Assembly: GCA_016801885.1 (NCBI GenBank)
Contig: CM028891.1
Coordinates: forward strand, 19,242,017 to 19,306,016
Reading direction: 5' to 3'
DNA length: 64,000 nucleotides
Source of the DNA: Toxotes chatareus
Taxonomy: Eukaryota > Chordata > Actinopteri > Toxotidae
The translations under genes and the position numbers were made by a program. The notes beneath the pieces are model-generated. The model saw nothing but the letters and a program-made list of their open reading frames with translations. It searched no databases and was not told the DNA's origin. Position 1 is the stretch's first letter. Every line of letters starts with the position of its first letter. Below are positions 13,178 through 31,921 of the stretch, piece after piece.

Positions 13178-13239
13178 AAGAAGAAGAAGAACAACAACAA
13201 CAACAACAACAACAATAATAATAATAATAATAATAATAG
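13178..13239. repeat. Compound (AAG)n(AAC)n(AAT)n microsatellite
   Basis: GAAGAAGAAG passes into ACAACAACAAC and then AATAATAAT without spacers. A purine/A-rich tract from 13080 leads into it. Confidence 0.9.
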
Positions 13240-14075
13240 ATTATTGATCAGTTTGATGAATCAGCTCAAACTTTTCATCAGCTGTTTGTTTCTCTGCTCA
13301 GTGTGTGTTGTGTTAGTTTAACATTGGTTGTGTACATGTTAGTGTTTGTGAGTGTTTCTGCTGCTTCTTCATGTTTTTAATGTTTCAGGTTTTAAAGCTG
13401 CTGATTCAGAGAAACACACACACACACACACACACACACCTGTTCACCTGTGTGTGTGTGTGTTCTATAAACAGTTCAGTGTTTCTCCCAAAACAAACAA
13501 ACTCATTAGTCATCAATTAGAGGACAAGAGGACTGAGACTTCTACCTGACAGCCTGCTCACCTGTCTGTCTGCTGGGGTGTCTCAGTAGTTTGGCCCATC
13601 CCCTGATTAATTATGAGATGAAGCCTCGAACCAAACTCTGTTCAGTATTCTGAGTATTTAAAGAAATGACTCCACAGCTATATTTCAAAGGATGTTTATC
13701 AAGTCACCACATTCATTTCCACGCCAGCAGGACGGGCCACGTACGGGCTGATGGCTCCGAGGGTGAATGATAGTTGTCAGAAAACTGCTCAGAGTTTGGT
13801 TGGTGTCTGGTTAAAACGTTGAGCACACAGGCCGTGTCCTCCGTGTGTCTGTGAATTTACTCAGGAAATGTATTTAAACATTTGACTGTTTAGATAAATA
13901 AATAAATGATGTGTGGAGCTGACAGCACAGAGGACTCACAAAGAAAGTGGTTTTAAATTTACCAGAAAATTGCACAGAGTTTGGTTGGTGGGTCAAAACA
14001 ATGATTTTACTTTATGTTTTCTATCTATGAGGCCGGCGTGTGTCAGGTGTGTGTCAGGTGACTTTCCTCATTCAT

Positions 14076-14260
14076 TTCCATTCACTCACCCATTTCCTGC
14101 GCCGCTCGGTCCATCAGGGTCACGGGGGGGGGGGGTGCCCTGGGCTGCTCGCCAGTCGGTCCCGGGGGTGGGGACGGGAGACGAGAGACCCCAGGCCGGG
14201 ATTCGAGCCTGCGGCCCTCCGGTTGTGGGGCGGCGGTGCTAACCACTGAACCACCCTCAC
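14076..14260 (-). mobile_element. tRNA-derived SINE-like element
   Basis: Read on the minus strand it starts GGTGGTTCAGTGGTTAGCAC and has GGCTCGAATCC at 14209-14199, resembling RNA polymerase III A and B boxes at tRNA-like spacing. A G/C-rich body follows. The end near 14080 reads GGAAATGGGTGAGTGAATGG, a tail type common on fish SINEs. A functional tRNA is unlikely because a convincing cloverleaf could not be drawn. Confidence 0.65.
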
Positions 14261-14523
14261 TCATTGAATCTGTTTTTATTGACGCTTTTTCAGCTACTGT
14301 TAACCGACGCTGGGGGAAATAAAGGTCACCCACTCACACCTGTGCCACAATATTCTTCTTCGTTTATTTCTAAAAAACAGACAAAACGATCTGAACCAAT
14401 CATCTGTGAAACGGAGAGCCAGGTGTTTTCACCTGGAGAGCCAGGTGTCAGCGGTGATTTCCCTCCGCCGCTGATCATTTGATTGGCGGCAGCTGTGAGC
14501 GACGCAGCGGCTCAGGAGACGCG

Positions 14524-21901
<7,378 letters not shown>

Positions 21902-22141
21902 AGACGGAGAGAAGAGCTCGTCCAATCAAGAAGAACCTTATAGATGTTTAAAGTTTTCACCTCAGATTTGTGATCTGGTTTCAGTCAGACCAAATCCTGA
22001 TCTGTTGGAAAAAAAGGGGATCACTGTCAGTCACCAGACTTCTTTCATATTTTGGTGATTTTTATGTTTTCATGTTTCCACTTGAGTTAAAGGAGCAGAT
22101 TCTCCTCTGAGGACAGAAAAAACTTTCTGAACAAAAAAAAA

Positions 22142-22147
22142 AATAAA
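22142..22147 (+). other. Candidate polyadenylation signal of sycp2l
   Basis: AATAAA 241 bases after the sycp2l stop codon, in an A-rich context. Confidence 0.6.
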
Positions 22148-22171
22148 GAATGAATTCAGTGAATTCAGTTT

Positions 22172-24075
22172 TCTTTGTTGTGGCACAAGGAAGTTACCAT
22201 GGTGACGGTTGTCTTTGACAGAGTGACTTTAATGGACCACAAGGTGGAGACAAACTCCAGTTAGGTCCAAGATTCAAAGATTTTCCCTGAGAACAGTGAG
22301 AAGCTTCTGAGACCACAGTGTCACTCAGCTCCAAAAATACATGAACAGAACCTGAAGAACACGATGTTGAATCAGAACTTCAGCCTCTGGTCGTGTCAGG
22401 AACCTGAACAGAACCTGATCAGAACCACGAGCGTGATCAAACCAGATTAACTGCTCTGTATGTAGAGAGGAGCTGAGTTTCCTGTAGTGAGAGTCCGAAC
22501 ATCCACGTGTGCATTTATACAGAATTTACTCTGATTTATTTTTCTCCTGTAAATCCACTGTTTCCTCATTTAGCGGCAGAAACTGAGTCAGAAGCAGGAG
22601 AAGCAGTAACAGCCGCACACTGATGAGGTCATCAGCTCAGACGTGTTAAACCTGTGCGTCAAACAATCTTCTTTCTTTTTTTTGTCTCCATCACTTGGAT
22701 CAGATTCTTTATCAGCTGTAACTTAACTTATAAAGGTGACTCTTCATCTGGTAAGTCAGGTTTATTGTCTCCTTGGACCTTTGACCTCCCGTCAGCGGGA
22801 CCAGAGTCAGTTTGGTCCAGGTCAAAGGTCCAGACTGAAACCAGGACCAACCAGCAGAGGAGTTTGTGTTTGTGGATCCAGCTGCTGGTTGTCAGGCAGC
22901 AAACTGACACCAGTGAAAAACAGCAAAATCCCCCAAAGAAAACAGAGAAAGAGACAACTAATGAGGCACAAATAGAGACCGGGAGGAGGGAGAGGAGGGG
23001 AGGGGAGGGTTGGAGACACGAGGGAGAGAGAGAAGCTCAGATGTTTCTCTCCTCTTTTTAACAGAAGAAAGAAAACCACCGGGAGACTTGGTTCTGTTTC
23101 TGGACTGAAGTGGAAGTGTAGTGGACAGTTGGTGGACAGACAGGGATGCTGATTGACTGAAGAGTTGCTGTTACTGTTGTTTTTTTTTTTCTTGTTGGAC
23201 TTTGATGGACAGGCAGAAAGACGGACTGATCTGGACCTGCTGAGACGTGACGGGTCGGTGATCACCAACGGCTAAAGGTCAGTGCAGCCACAGCTGAATC
23301 AGCTGGTTTCATATATAGTTTACTGGTTTCACTGGTGGCAGAAGTGTTCAGATCCTGTGTTTCAGAAAAAGCAGCAGTACAACTAAAGTAAAAGTTCAGT
23401 TAATGTAAAAATAAAACGGTGTCATCAGCGTAATGTTTCACAGTGACACAGAACCGGATTGTGTGATTTATCCAGATGCAGCAGTGAAAGGTTCAGGCTC
23501 AGCTTCAGGTTCAGGTTTAGACTCAGCTTCAGGCTCAGGCTCAGATTCATACAATGTTAAAATATATGTGATGTAATAAGAATTTTCATTTAGTTCTTGT
23601 TGGAGATTTGGCTCCTTCCTTTTTTACTGAATGTGTTAAATATATTTAGTAGCAGTGAAGGAGGAGCTGAGATTCATCTGTGGTTTTCCTTCCACTGTAT
23701 TTAGCCCACAGTCAGAACAGGTTCAGCTTCAGCTTCAGCTTCAGGTTCAGGTGTGATCTGAAGCGGACGACGAACAACGGTCACATCACTGAAACACCGA
23801 AACACTCAAACCTAAATAAAACCTACATTAACCCTGAGCTAAACCAACTTTAACCGAATCTGAAATTAAATGACACCTAAATCAAGCCTAAACTAAACTT
23901 AATCTCAACCTAATCTAAACCTCAACCACATGTCATCTGGAGATCTAAACTAAACCTGGAAGCATTCTAATCTAAGCTTAAACTGGATTTAGCCTGATCC
24001 TAACCGACATCACATCAACTTGGTTGTTTACTCGTTTCATCTGGTTATTTACTGGCTTGTGTGGTTCCAGTTGAG
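22172..24075. other. sycp2l-gnal intergenic region and gnal 5' region
   Basis: No coding sequence was found. Hexanucleotide-type repeats of CAGCTTCAGGTT occur at 23488-23552 and 23718-23752. From 23808 to 24005 there is a degenerate AACCTAAA-like array. GAAGTGTTCAGATCCTGTGT at 23341 resembles the start of a frequent fish DNA-transposon relic. A splice acceptor (GGTTCCAG) lies six bases before the gnal ATG, so a 5' untranslated exon somewhere in this region is likely; a possible donor is AAAGGTCAGT near 23277. Confidence 0.5.
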
Positions 24076-27000
24076 ATGGGCTGTCTGGGAGGGAAGACAG
24101 AGGAGGAACGACTGGATGAAAAAGCGAAGAGAGAAGCCAACAAGAAGATCGAGAGACAGCTGCAGAAAGAGCGACAGGCTTATAAAGCTACACACAGACT
24201 GTTACTGCTGGGTGAGACACCTGTCTGTCTGAACACTTGTCTGTCTTCACATCTCTGTGTGCCTGTCTGACTGCCTGTTTGTCTGCAGGTGCAGGAGAAT
24301 CAGGTAAAAGCACCATAGTGAAGCAGATGAGGATTCTTCATGTCGACGGCTTCAACGCTGAGTGAGTCAAACCTGAAGCTGAGGTGAATCCTCGTTACTG
24401 TTGATAGACTCAGCTTCAGTCTTAACGACGTCGTCAACGACGCCACGTTCCAAACAGATTAATCAAAGCCTTTGTACTGCACACTGCTGAGGCCCAGGGT
24501 CTGTGCTGATCACACTGTAAGCCACCACAGCTGATCACTTGATCAATCATGACTGATCACATGCCTGATCAGAAAAGGAGCCAGTGCTGGAACCGTTCAA
24601 TCATGAGACGGTTTCATAAATCATCGCTCTGAAATCGTTTTCTTGAAGTGATGTCATTTTTTTGTAGTTCTGAAACAGGAAATAGTTTGTGGCTCCATAT
24701 TTGATGAAAACAAAGTGTGTGTTTTCCAGAGAGAAGCAGCAGAAGATTCAGGACATCAGGAAAAACGTGAAGGACGCCATCGTGGTAGGTCACACGGAGA
24801 GAGCATAATAACTCTGCTCACCTGCAGCAGCCAATCAGAGTGCTGTATATGTGTGGTTTCAGACCATCGTGTCGGCCATGAGCATGCTGACTCCGCCCAT
24901 CCCTCTTGGTAACCCTGGCAACCAGTTCAGAGTCGACTACATCAAGAGCATTGCGCCGCTGTCTGACTTTGAATACACAGAGGTACACACACACACACAC
25001 ACACAGGTAAAGCGTCTCAGCAGTGACGTCCATCAGGTGTTTGACCGTCTGTGTTGGTGAACCTGCAGCTGCTGAAGTTACAGACTGATGAAACTAACCT
25101 GTGCAGGTTGATGATGATGGTACAACTGTTGATGAGGAACACAAAAGGAATTTAGTGGTGAACAAACAGTAAAAAGCTGCAGGTGGCGTCTCACCTGTTG
25201 TCAGTCGTTACCAGGTGAGGTGGTGTGACATCTCCCTGGTCTCATCATGTGACTGCACTTAGCTGAACTAAAGAGGTGAACTGTTCCTTTAAAGCAGCAC
25301 CAGGAGAGTTGGTTAAGAGTTTGTTTGTTTTAATGATGTTAATGACATGATGTAACGAGTTAACCACACAGGACACACACACACACCTGAAACACTGTCT
25401 GTGTGTGTGTGTGTCTCACCTGAGGCCTCATTATCCAAACATCTCCAGTCTCTGAGGACAACAAAGAGACAAAACAAGCGTCTTCCTGTGTCTCCTCTTA
25501 ACTCACGTCTTCAGTCTTTTTTCCTGTTGTCTCTGACGCTGCTGCTGATTGGTCGACTGGATACACACACTTTCAGGTGCGGTCACAGCTGTCCGGTCAG
25601 AGGACGTCACGGCGTTTACCTGACAGAATACATGTGACTGCTAAGTAATAAAGAGAAGCTGCAGACAGAGGCTCTCCATAGACTTTAATGTGTGCTGTTA
25701 TTATAAGTTACAGGTGGCACAGGTATGAACCACAGTACAGAGGCAGGAAGGTCCTCCAGCGCCACCTTCAGGACAAACTATCTGCTCTGCCGCTCAGACT
25801 CAGGGTTAAATCAGAGAAATAAAAGCTACAGCCACTGAGCCTCTGACCACTCAGACTGTTACAGATTAAAACTTCATCTGTGTTTCACCTGAAGTCTGAA
25901 CTCACCTGAGTTTAATGTGTCAGGTGTGTCAGGTTTTATGTGTCTTATTAGATTTTACCCCAGTTTTTCTCTCATGTTCCTAAATGTTGTGGTTTTTCTT
26001 CTGCAGTGGACAGTCAGTCAGATCAGTGTGCAGCCTGTGGGGGACACTAACAGGACTTTACACTCCGTCTGTCTTCGTCTGTCTGTCAGGAGTTCTTTGA
26101 GCATGCTCAGAAGCTGTGGGAGGACGATGGTGTGAAGGCGTGTTTTGAACGCTCCAATGAGTATCAGCTGATCGACTGTGCGCAGTAGTAAGATCACACA
26201 TGACATTACACAGTTTTACATTCATGACCTGGAAGCTAAAACTGTAACCGTGTAACACGTATGTAAATCTGCCACATTAAAGAGGCACTGTGAAAGTTTG
26301 ATGTGTTGGACTGATCAAGCCCCGTCACTCAGACCACGTCCAGGTGGATCAGTCAGGACGGTCCACTGACCACGACGGTCCCACACAGCTCAGGGACGGG
26401 GGGGCAAGACAGGAAGTGCTGTCACCCTAAGTGTGTGTGTGTGTGTGTGTCGCAGCTTCCTAGACAGGTTGGACTCAGTCAGGAGGACAGATTACACACC
26501 TACTGACCAGGTAACAAATTGACCAATGAGCTTGCAGCATCCCTGATGACTCATCTGTTACCAGGATCACCGAAACAACATCTTCTCCTTCTTCTTCTTC
26601 TCCTGCAGGATTTGTTGCGTTGCAGAGTTTTAACTTCAGGGATTTTTGAAACCAGGTTTCAGGTGGACAAGGTCAACTTCCAGTGAGTGTCTCTGTCCAC
26701 CCCCTGCCCCAATCTCCTGTCTCCTCTACCTGACAGCTGCTTTTCTAGTTTGGGTGGAAATGAAAAATGTTTTGTGGAAGTCAAAGTTCACAGAACTGAT
26801 CAGTTAAACCAAAACTCCCAGAAAGCATTGCTGTACGTTGTGTTCTATCCAATCACAGCCCTGAAAACAAGCTGCAGCTGATCAGATCAGATTCATTCAG
26901 CAGCCGCAACAACTACAGTTTTTATTGTTTGCATCTTCATGGGAACAGCAACAGAGGCTCATGGGTATTGTAGTATTTAGGCCCTGATTGGACAGAACCT

Positions 27001-28551
27001 GCAGCGTGGTCCGCCTGCCTGTCTCTCTGCCTGTCTCACAGAGACTGTTACTGCTCCATACTGACGGTTCACACTGTGTCTTCAGCATGTTTGACGTGGG
27101 AGGACAGAGGGACGAGCGGAGGAAGTGGATTCAGTGCTTCAATGGTGAGAAAAACATTGTGAGACGTGTCAGAGGAAGTGACCTCAGATCTGAGTCGGCT
27201 CACGTGGTTCTTCTTCTCCTCTGGGTTCAGATGTAACCGCCATCATCTTTGTGGCAGCGAGCAGCAGCTACAATATGGTGATCAGAGAGGACAACTCCAC
27301 CAATCGGCTGCGAGAATCTTTGGACCTCTTCAGATCCATCTGGACCAACAGGTTCATCACTTCACCCACACTGCTTTCTGATTGGCCAGAGCAAGCCATC
27401 TCTGGTTTGTGATTGGCTGCGATTAACCCTCCCTTCTCTGTGATTGGCTGCAGGTTTCTGAAGACCATCTCTGTGATCCTGTTCCTGAACAAACAGGATG
27501 TACTGGCTGACAAGATCCTGGCAGGAAAATCGAAACTGGAGGATTATTTCCCTGAATACAACAACTACCAAGTACCTGCAGACGGTATAAACACACAGAT
27601 ACAGAGACACAGGGTGGAGCTGTGGAGCTCTGACACACATGTTCTGCTCCGCCACGTTTCTGAGGAACAGCTTTCACTTTCACCGCATCGTGTTTTAGCC
27701 GCTGTGGTTCACGTGATCATCTTCTGAACAAGGACACGTTAAAGATCAAACCTCTCACACGGTTTTATTTCAGTAACTGTTCGAACGATCCAGTGATTCA
27801 CTGACGACCCCGCACATTTATCTGCCGACCCTTTGAAGGGGCCCGACCCTCAGGTTGGGAAGCAGTGGAATAAACTATCTGCCTGTATATGAAGTAGTTA
27901 CAGCAGCTCCACCTGCTGCTGAAGCACTGGTGACTCAGGATCAATGATCTGATCTGAGGTCAGACGTGTGCTGATACTGCAGAGGGATTTTGTGTCGTAT
28001 CTAAATATTTTTCGATTGCTGCACTTCGGTGCAGGATGTGAGAATAAAACTCACGTCCGTGCGTTTGTTTCCAGGTGTTCCAGATGCTGATGAAGACCCC
28101 AGAGTGACTCGAGCCAAGTTCTTCATCAGAGACGAGTTTCTGGTAAAAACAGTTTCAGTTGTTCTCGTGTTAGTAATGACAGTCAGGAGCAAAGCACCAG
28201 GTTTACATGTGTGTCACAAAACGCTGAAACTGACCTGCTGAGGCAGAAACATCGAACAGGAGGAGCAGGTAAAAGGTGAAATCAGGAACAGGTGAGTGGG
28301 GGGTGGGGAGGAGTCAGGGCCGGGGTCACTGCAGGTCAGGATGAGAGAATGACATGTTGAAACTGACACGTGGACACTGACACGTGAACTCTCCCGTCTC
28401 TCAGAGGATCAGCACAGCGAGCGGCGATGGGAAACATTACTGCTACCCTCACTTCACCTGTGCCGTCGACACTGAGAACATCCGCCGCGTATTCAACGAC
28501 TGTCGTGACATCATCCAGCGCATGCACCTGCGGCAGTACGAACTCCTCTGA
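24076..28551 (+). CDS. gnal: Guanine nucleotide-binding protein alpha subunit, Gs/olf class (Golf alpha)
   Basis: Membrane-attached GTPase that couples receptors to adenylyl cyclase. Coding exons: 24076-24211, 24289-24361, 24730-24784, 24863-24982, 26090-26187, 26456-26510, 26609-26682, 27086-27144, 27231-27351, 27454-27584, 28075-28142, 28405-28551; phases agree and give 378 residues (human GNAL 381). Seen: MGCLGG N-terminus with a palmitoylatable Cys; P-loop GAGESGKST; RCRVLTSGIFETRFQ with the catalytic Arg that cholera toxin modifies in Gs; DVGGQRDERRKW switch II with the catalytic Gln; NKQD; TCAVDT; C-terminal LRQYELL receptor-binding tail. All GTPase residues are intact. RKNVKDAIVTIVSAMS and SIAPLSDFEYTE match GNAL better than GNAS, and the GNAS exon 3 insert is absent. 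Teleosts may keep gnal duplicates; which copy this is cannot be decided here. The neighbouring zbtb14 fits human 18p11. Confidence 0.92.
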
Positions 28552-28904
28552 TTGGCCACTGCCCCACCCCACCCCCATGGACAGAGACAAGCAGCTAATC
28601 TGATGTCTAATCAACGCTGATAGCTGATCAATACTGATAGATCCTGATATATTTATACCTTTATGATCTGTTATATCACACACAGTTCACATGAGCTGTG
28701 ATTGATTAGGACAGATTTAAAACATCTGTGCCTTTCTTTTCTTTCTGTATTTCTGCCTGATTCAGGCATTGTGGGTAGTGTAGTTCTGATGTTGAAGGGA
28801 GCATGAGGTCAGTTTTACCTGCCCCTGTAGGTAAACCTCACACAGCCTGTCTGTCATATGGGAGGGGGCGGGGCTTATAGAGCTAGTTCAGACTTAATAA
28901 CCTA

Positions 28905-28910
28905 AATAAA
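28905..28910 (+). other. Candidate polyadenylation signal of gnal
   Basis: AATAAA 354 bases after the gnal stop codon. Confidence 0.5.
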
Positions 28911-29999
28911 AGGAATCTAAATATATTTTTTCATGTTTCTGAGCACTGAGTACATTATTATCTTTTCCCTGATTGGCTTTATTCATACTCTTTTTATGTT
29001 TCTGGGTTTATTTATACCTGACAGATCAGAAAGTGAGTGAGCCCATAGTGAAATGTCCCTCAGCAGAGTTAGACAGATTCCATCCAACACTTCGTTTTTT
29101 CTAACCGTAGAATCTGAACAACTTTCCTGTAAAAAAGTGACATTAAAGAGTTTTTATGTGAAGGTTCTGATTTGCTGTTTTCTGCTGAACAGACGGACGA
29201 GCTGTAAAAACTCGGAGCCTTTAAAGCCTAAGTTGTACGACTGTTCAAACATCAGACCGAACACTCAGAGCGTCCTCTCTCCTTCATGACTGATGATGAT
29301 GATGATGATGATGATGAATTCTCAGCTGTTGGACGAACTGATCAATAACTGGGTGCAGATTTAATCCTTTTCTGCTGGTTAATCCATCCATTGATTTTTA
29401 TGCTGAGTTATATTCATTAAAAATAACTGTAAAAAGCTGAAAATGTATTAAAATGATTAATGGTAATAACTGAAAAATTATGCTCATCACAGCTTCAGGT
29501 ACTTTTACACACTATCACAGGTGAGTTCATTACGGCCTTTCACTCTCTGGAGATGAGTCAGTGTTAAAGAATCTGAGACCTGCAGGTGACCACCTCCTCT
29601 ACACGGTGATAAACACCTGTTTAAACCATCACTCATTCATAAATGAACAGGATTTTACAGGTGAAGAACTCGTTTGGACATTTATCACCAGACTGAGCAG
29701 GTTTTCACAGAAACAGACTCAACATGTGCACGTATGTTCTGCGACAGGTAAGACTCATAACCATCCGGTGGAACTTCACTGTAAAGAGGAGGGACATTCA
29801 GAGGCAGCTTCCCGGACAGTTCGGTCATTTTTAAAGAAAAAGTCTGAAACTGTGGCAGCAGCTTCTCCGCCGGGAGTATCTGCTCAGACACCGAGCTCAT
29901 TCAGAACTTCATATCAGAAATGATCGTTTTTAGCTTCAGGGAAACATCAGCTGATTCTGTGTTCCTGTAAACTAACACAGCTCCGGTCTTAAACCAGGA
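28911..29999. other. gnal-zbtb14 intergenic region
   Basis: Mostly A/T-rich unique sequence without a supported gene. A (GAT)n microsatellite lies at 29289-29316. Short open frames, such as one of about 120 codons at 29561-29923, show no recognisable domain and no splice context. Confidence 0.55.
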
Positions 30000-30218
30000 C
30001 TCGGTCAGAGACCGCGGGCCGGAGGACGCGGACCTGCTGCAGTCCGCGTTCAGCTCCGGGGAGCACACGTCTGACTCATCAGTGAATAATCACCGGGTAC
30101 ACCGGGATCTGGACCCCGCGGTGCCTGTCCGCCTCGTCCGGTCGACGGTCCAGCTTCGCAGGTGACCACAACGCAGACAGGTGAACAACCGGGCAGCAGA
30201 CCCGGTCACCGGAGGAGG

Positions 30219-30228
30219 GCGCATGCGT
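30219..30228. promoter_or_regulatory. NRF1-type site GCGCATGCGT
   Basis: Matches the palindromic NRF1 consensus (GCGCA(T/C)GCGC) at nine of ten positions, inside the CpG island. Binding is inferred only. Confidence 0.5.
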
Positions 30229-30263
30229 GGGAGGTGCTGCTCCGTCGCCGTCGGAGGATGTTT

Positions 30264-30270
30264 GGCGCGC
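30264..30270. promoter_or_regulatory. GGCGCGC motif, possible ZBTB14/ZF5 site
   Basis: ZBTB14 (ZF5) is known to prefer GGCGCGC-type sequences. One copy lies in the gene's own CpG island, which would allow autoregulation. Such heptamers are common in CpG islands, so this is weak. Confidence 0.35.
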
Positions 30271-31921
30271 TGCCTGCGTGCTCCTGCAGTGTGCGTGTGC
30301 TGGCGCAAAGCGCGGCCTTCCGCTCGGTGCTCGTCCTCATCAACAACAACAACAACAACAACAACAATCGGACAAAGTGTTTCCCGGCTCCCGGTGCGCT
30401 GACACACCCCGAGGAACACACTAACCCCGGGCCTCTGTGACGGTAAGCGCCCGCTCCCCCGGCCCCGCGCTCTCCTCGTCACCTCGCTCCGGCTCCGTTT
30501 CCGCGGGGATGTCTGCGCGCTCTCGAGCCGTTCATGGCCGCTCGAGCTCCGTCTCGTTCGTGTCGCCGAGGCCGCGGCGCCGCCGCTGCTCGCGTGCCTG
30601 TGTGTCGGGCCCGGGGACGGCGGAGCACGCGGCCCGCTCTCAGTCCGGCCGATGATGGTGGTCAGCAGGCATACCGGAGACACTCCGTGTGTGGGACAGT
30701 TACCGGATAAACGCCATTTTGTGTGAGAGCGGAGTCGCAGGCCGGACTGTCCGCCATTTAACAAAAACACCGAGTTTCACCACAAATACCAACAAGTGTC
30801 GTTAAACACCAACAGTTACCGTGAACGTGGCGGTTACCGACCCGGTGTCTCAGTAAACACCACTCAGCCGTTATGGTCCCGGGGAGGCTAATCTGTCCGC
30901 CGGTAACGTTTACGTTTTTTTAACGTTAAGTTAGCATATTAGCTCCCTTAAGTTACATGCTAGCTTCACAGGCTAACGGGAGGCTCTTCGGTGAACACAG
31001 CTGCCGTTACACCACACGAAAACCCCGTTACACCGTTAACCATCCGCTCGCGCACTTCCTAGTTTACAGTTCTAACGGTTCGATCAGGATCTGGTGACCT
31101 TTAAACTATCGCTAGCCTCGAAGCAGCTGTTAGCCCGTTAGCTTGGCCCGTCTGTGTCCGGTTTAACTGATCCGGTCTGAGTAGAAACGGGACTTTGTGT
31201 CCGTTAACGTTGCAGGTCCGGGTTTAAACCCAGTCAGCGGAGGTTTACAGGTAAAACAGGACCAGGTGAGTGAGGTAATACGAGAATATTATTCAAATAA
31301 ACTGTGGAAGCTCGATGCTAATAAGTAGCCTGCCTGTCCTCTCTGTTCAGTTAAAGGCTTCATAAAGCGTGCACACGCTCTGGTGCGCGTGTCCGCGCTA
31401 GAAAGAGGTACATGAACTACTTGCAAACGGACGGGGGTTGGGTGGGTAAACGCAGCCTCTGAGCACGGCACTCACCCTGCAGCTCACCTGGACACCTCCC
31501 AGGTGAATGTTAAAGAAGCAGGAGACCACTGACAGACATGAGACGGAGACAGGCTGCAGTGTGAGCCAGTGACCGGCGGCTGTCCATCCATGGAGCTGAT
31601 CCAGCTGCTGTTAATGGGACAGTTTGACCATGTGGACGCAGAATAAGTCCCCCTGTCCTGTGCCCTGTCTGATTCCTCTGATGAATCAAAGGAAGTATTA
31701 CATCACGTGACTGACTGATAAAAACATGCAAACATAACAAAGATCATCCAGTTAAATCATCTGTGAATGATGAAGTGCTGAGGCGGTGTCTCTAACCCTG
31801 TAATATATTCACTAGTTCACACGGGATTGCACGTTTTACATCTGTGTCAGTACTGACCTGCTGCTTCTTACAGCTGATGTGTCTGTGTCCTCTCACTCAG
31901 TGTTGTGTCTTCTGTGCACAG

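Larger units (their letters stand above)
9823..13994. repeat. Eight dispersed copies of a ~43-bp element flanking the gcm2 start
   Basis: The unit begins GCCTCCAACCAAACTCTG and continues with T(G/A/T)CA(A/G)TTTTCTG and an A/T-rich TATTTAAGAAA end. Cores lie at 9829 (+), 9969 (+), 11368 (-), 11619 (-), 12245 (+), 13627 (+), 13790 (-) and 13975 (-). The strand order is exactly ++--++--. Five copies are in gcm2 intron 1 and three between gcm2 and sycp2l. I noticed no copies elsewhere in the window. It does not match a transposon end that I know. Confidence 0.8.
12755..14523. promoter_or_regulatory. Divergent gcm2/sycp2l intergenic region
   Basis: About 1.77 kb separates the gcm2 start (minus) from the putative sycp2l start (plus), so both promoters must lie here or in the first introns. 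The gcm2 side carries a CTGGTC repeat. No convincing TATA box was identified. Three copies of the ~43-bp element, a trinucleotide microsatellite and a SINE also occupy the region. Confidence 0.55.
30000..31220 (+). promoter_or_regulatory. CpG island, zbtb14 promoter and probable non-coding first exon
   Basis: A sharp rise in G+C and CpG density, strongest at 30000-30700, contrasts with the A/T-rich flanks. A likely first-exon donor is GTGACG|GTAAGCGCC at 30440. An (AAC)n repeat sits at 30341-30368. Open frames on both strands, including a 226-codon minus-strand frame at 30090-30770, are expected in CpG-rich DNA and are not called genes. Confidence 0.75.

Noticed and set aside
14076..14260. 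Possible tRNA gene because of A- and B-box-like sequences
   Set aside because: No convincing acceptor stem or anticodon arm; a repeat-like body and tail fit a SINE better.
23808..24005. Interstitial telomere-like repeat (AACCTAA-rich)
   Set aside because: Units are irregular and do not keep the CCCTAA register; better described as a degenerate low-complexity repeat.
30090..30770. 226-codon minus-strand frame in the CpG island
   Set aside because: G+C-rich islands lack stop codons by composition; the peptide is Arg/Ser/Pro-rich with no recognisable domain.
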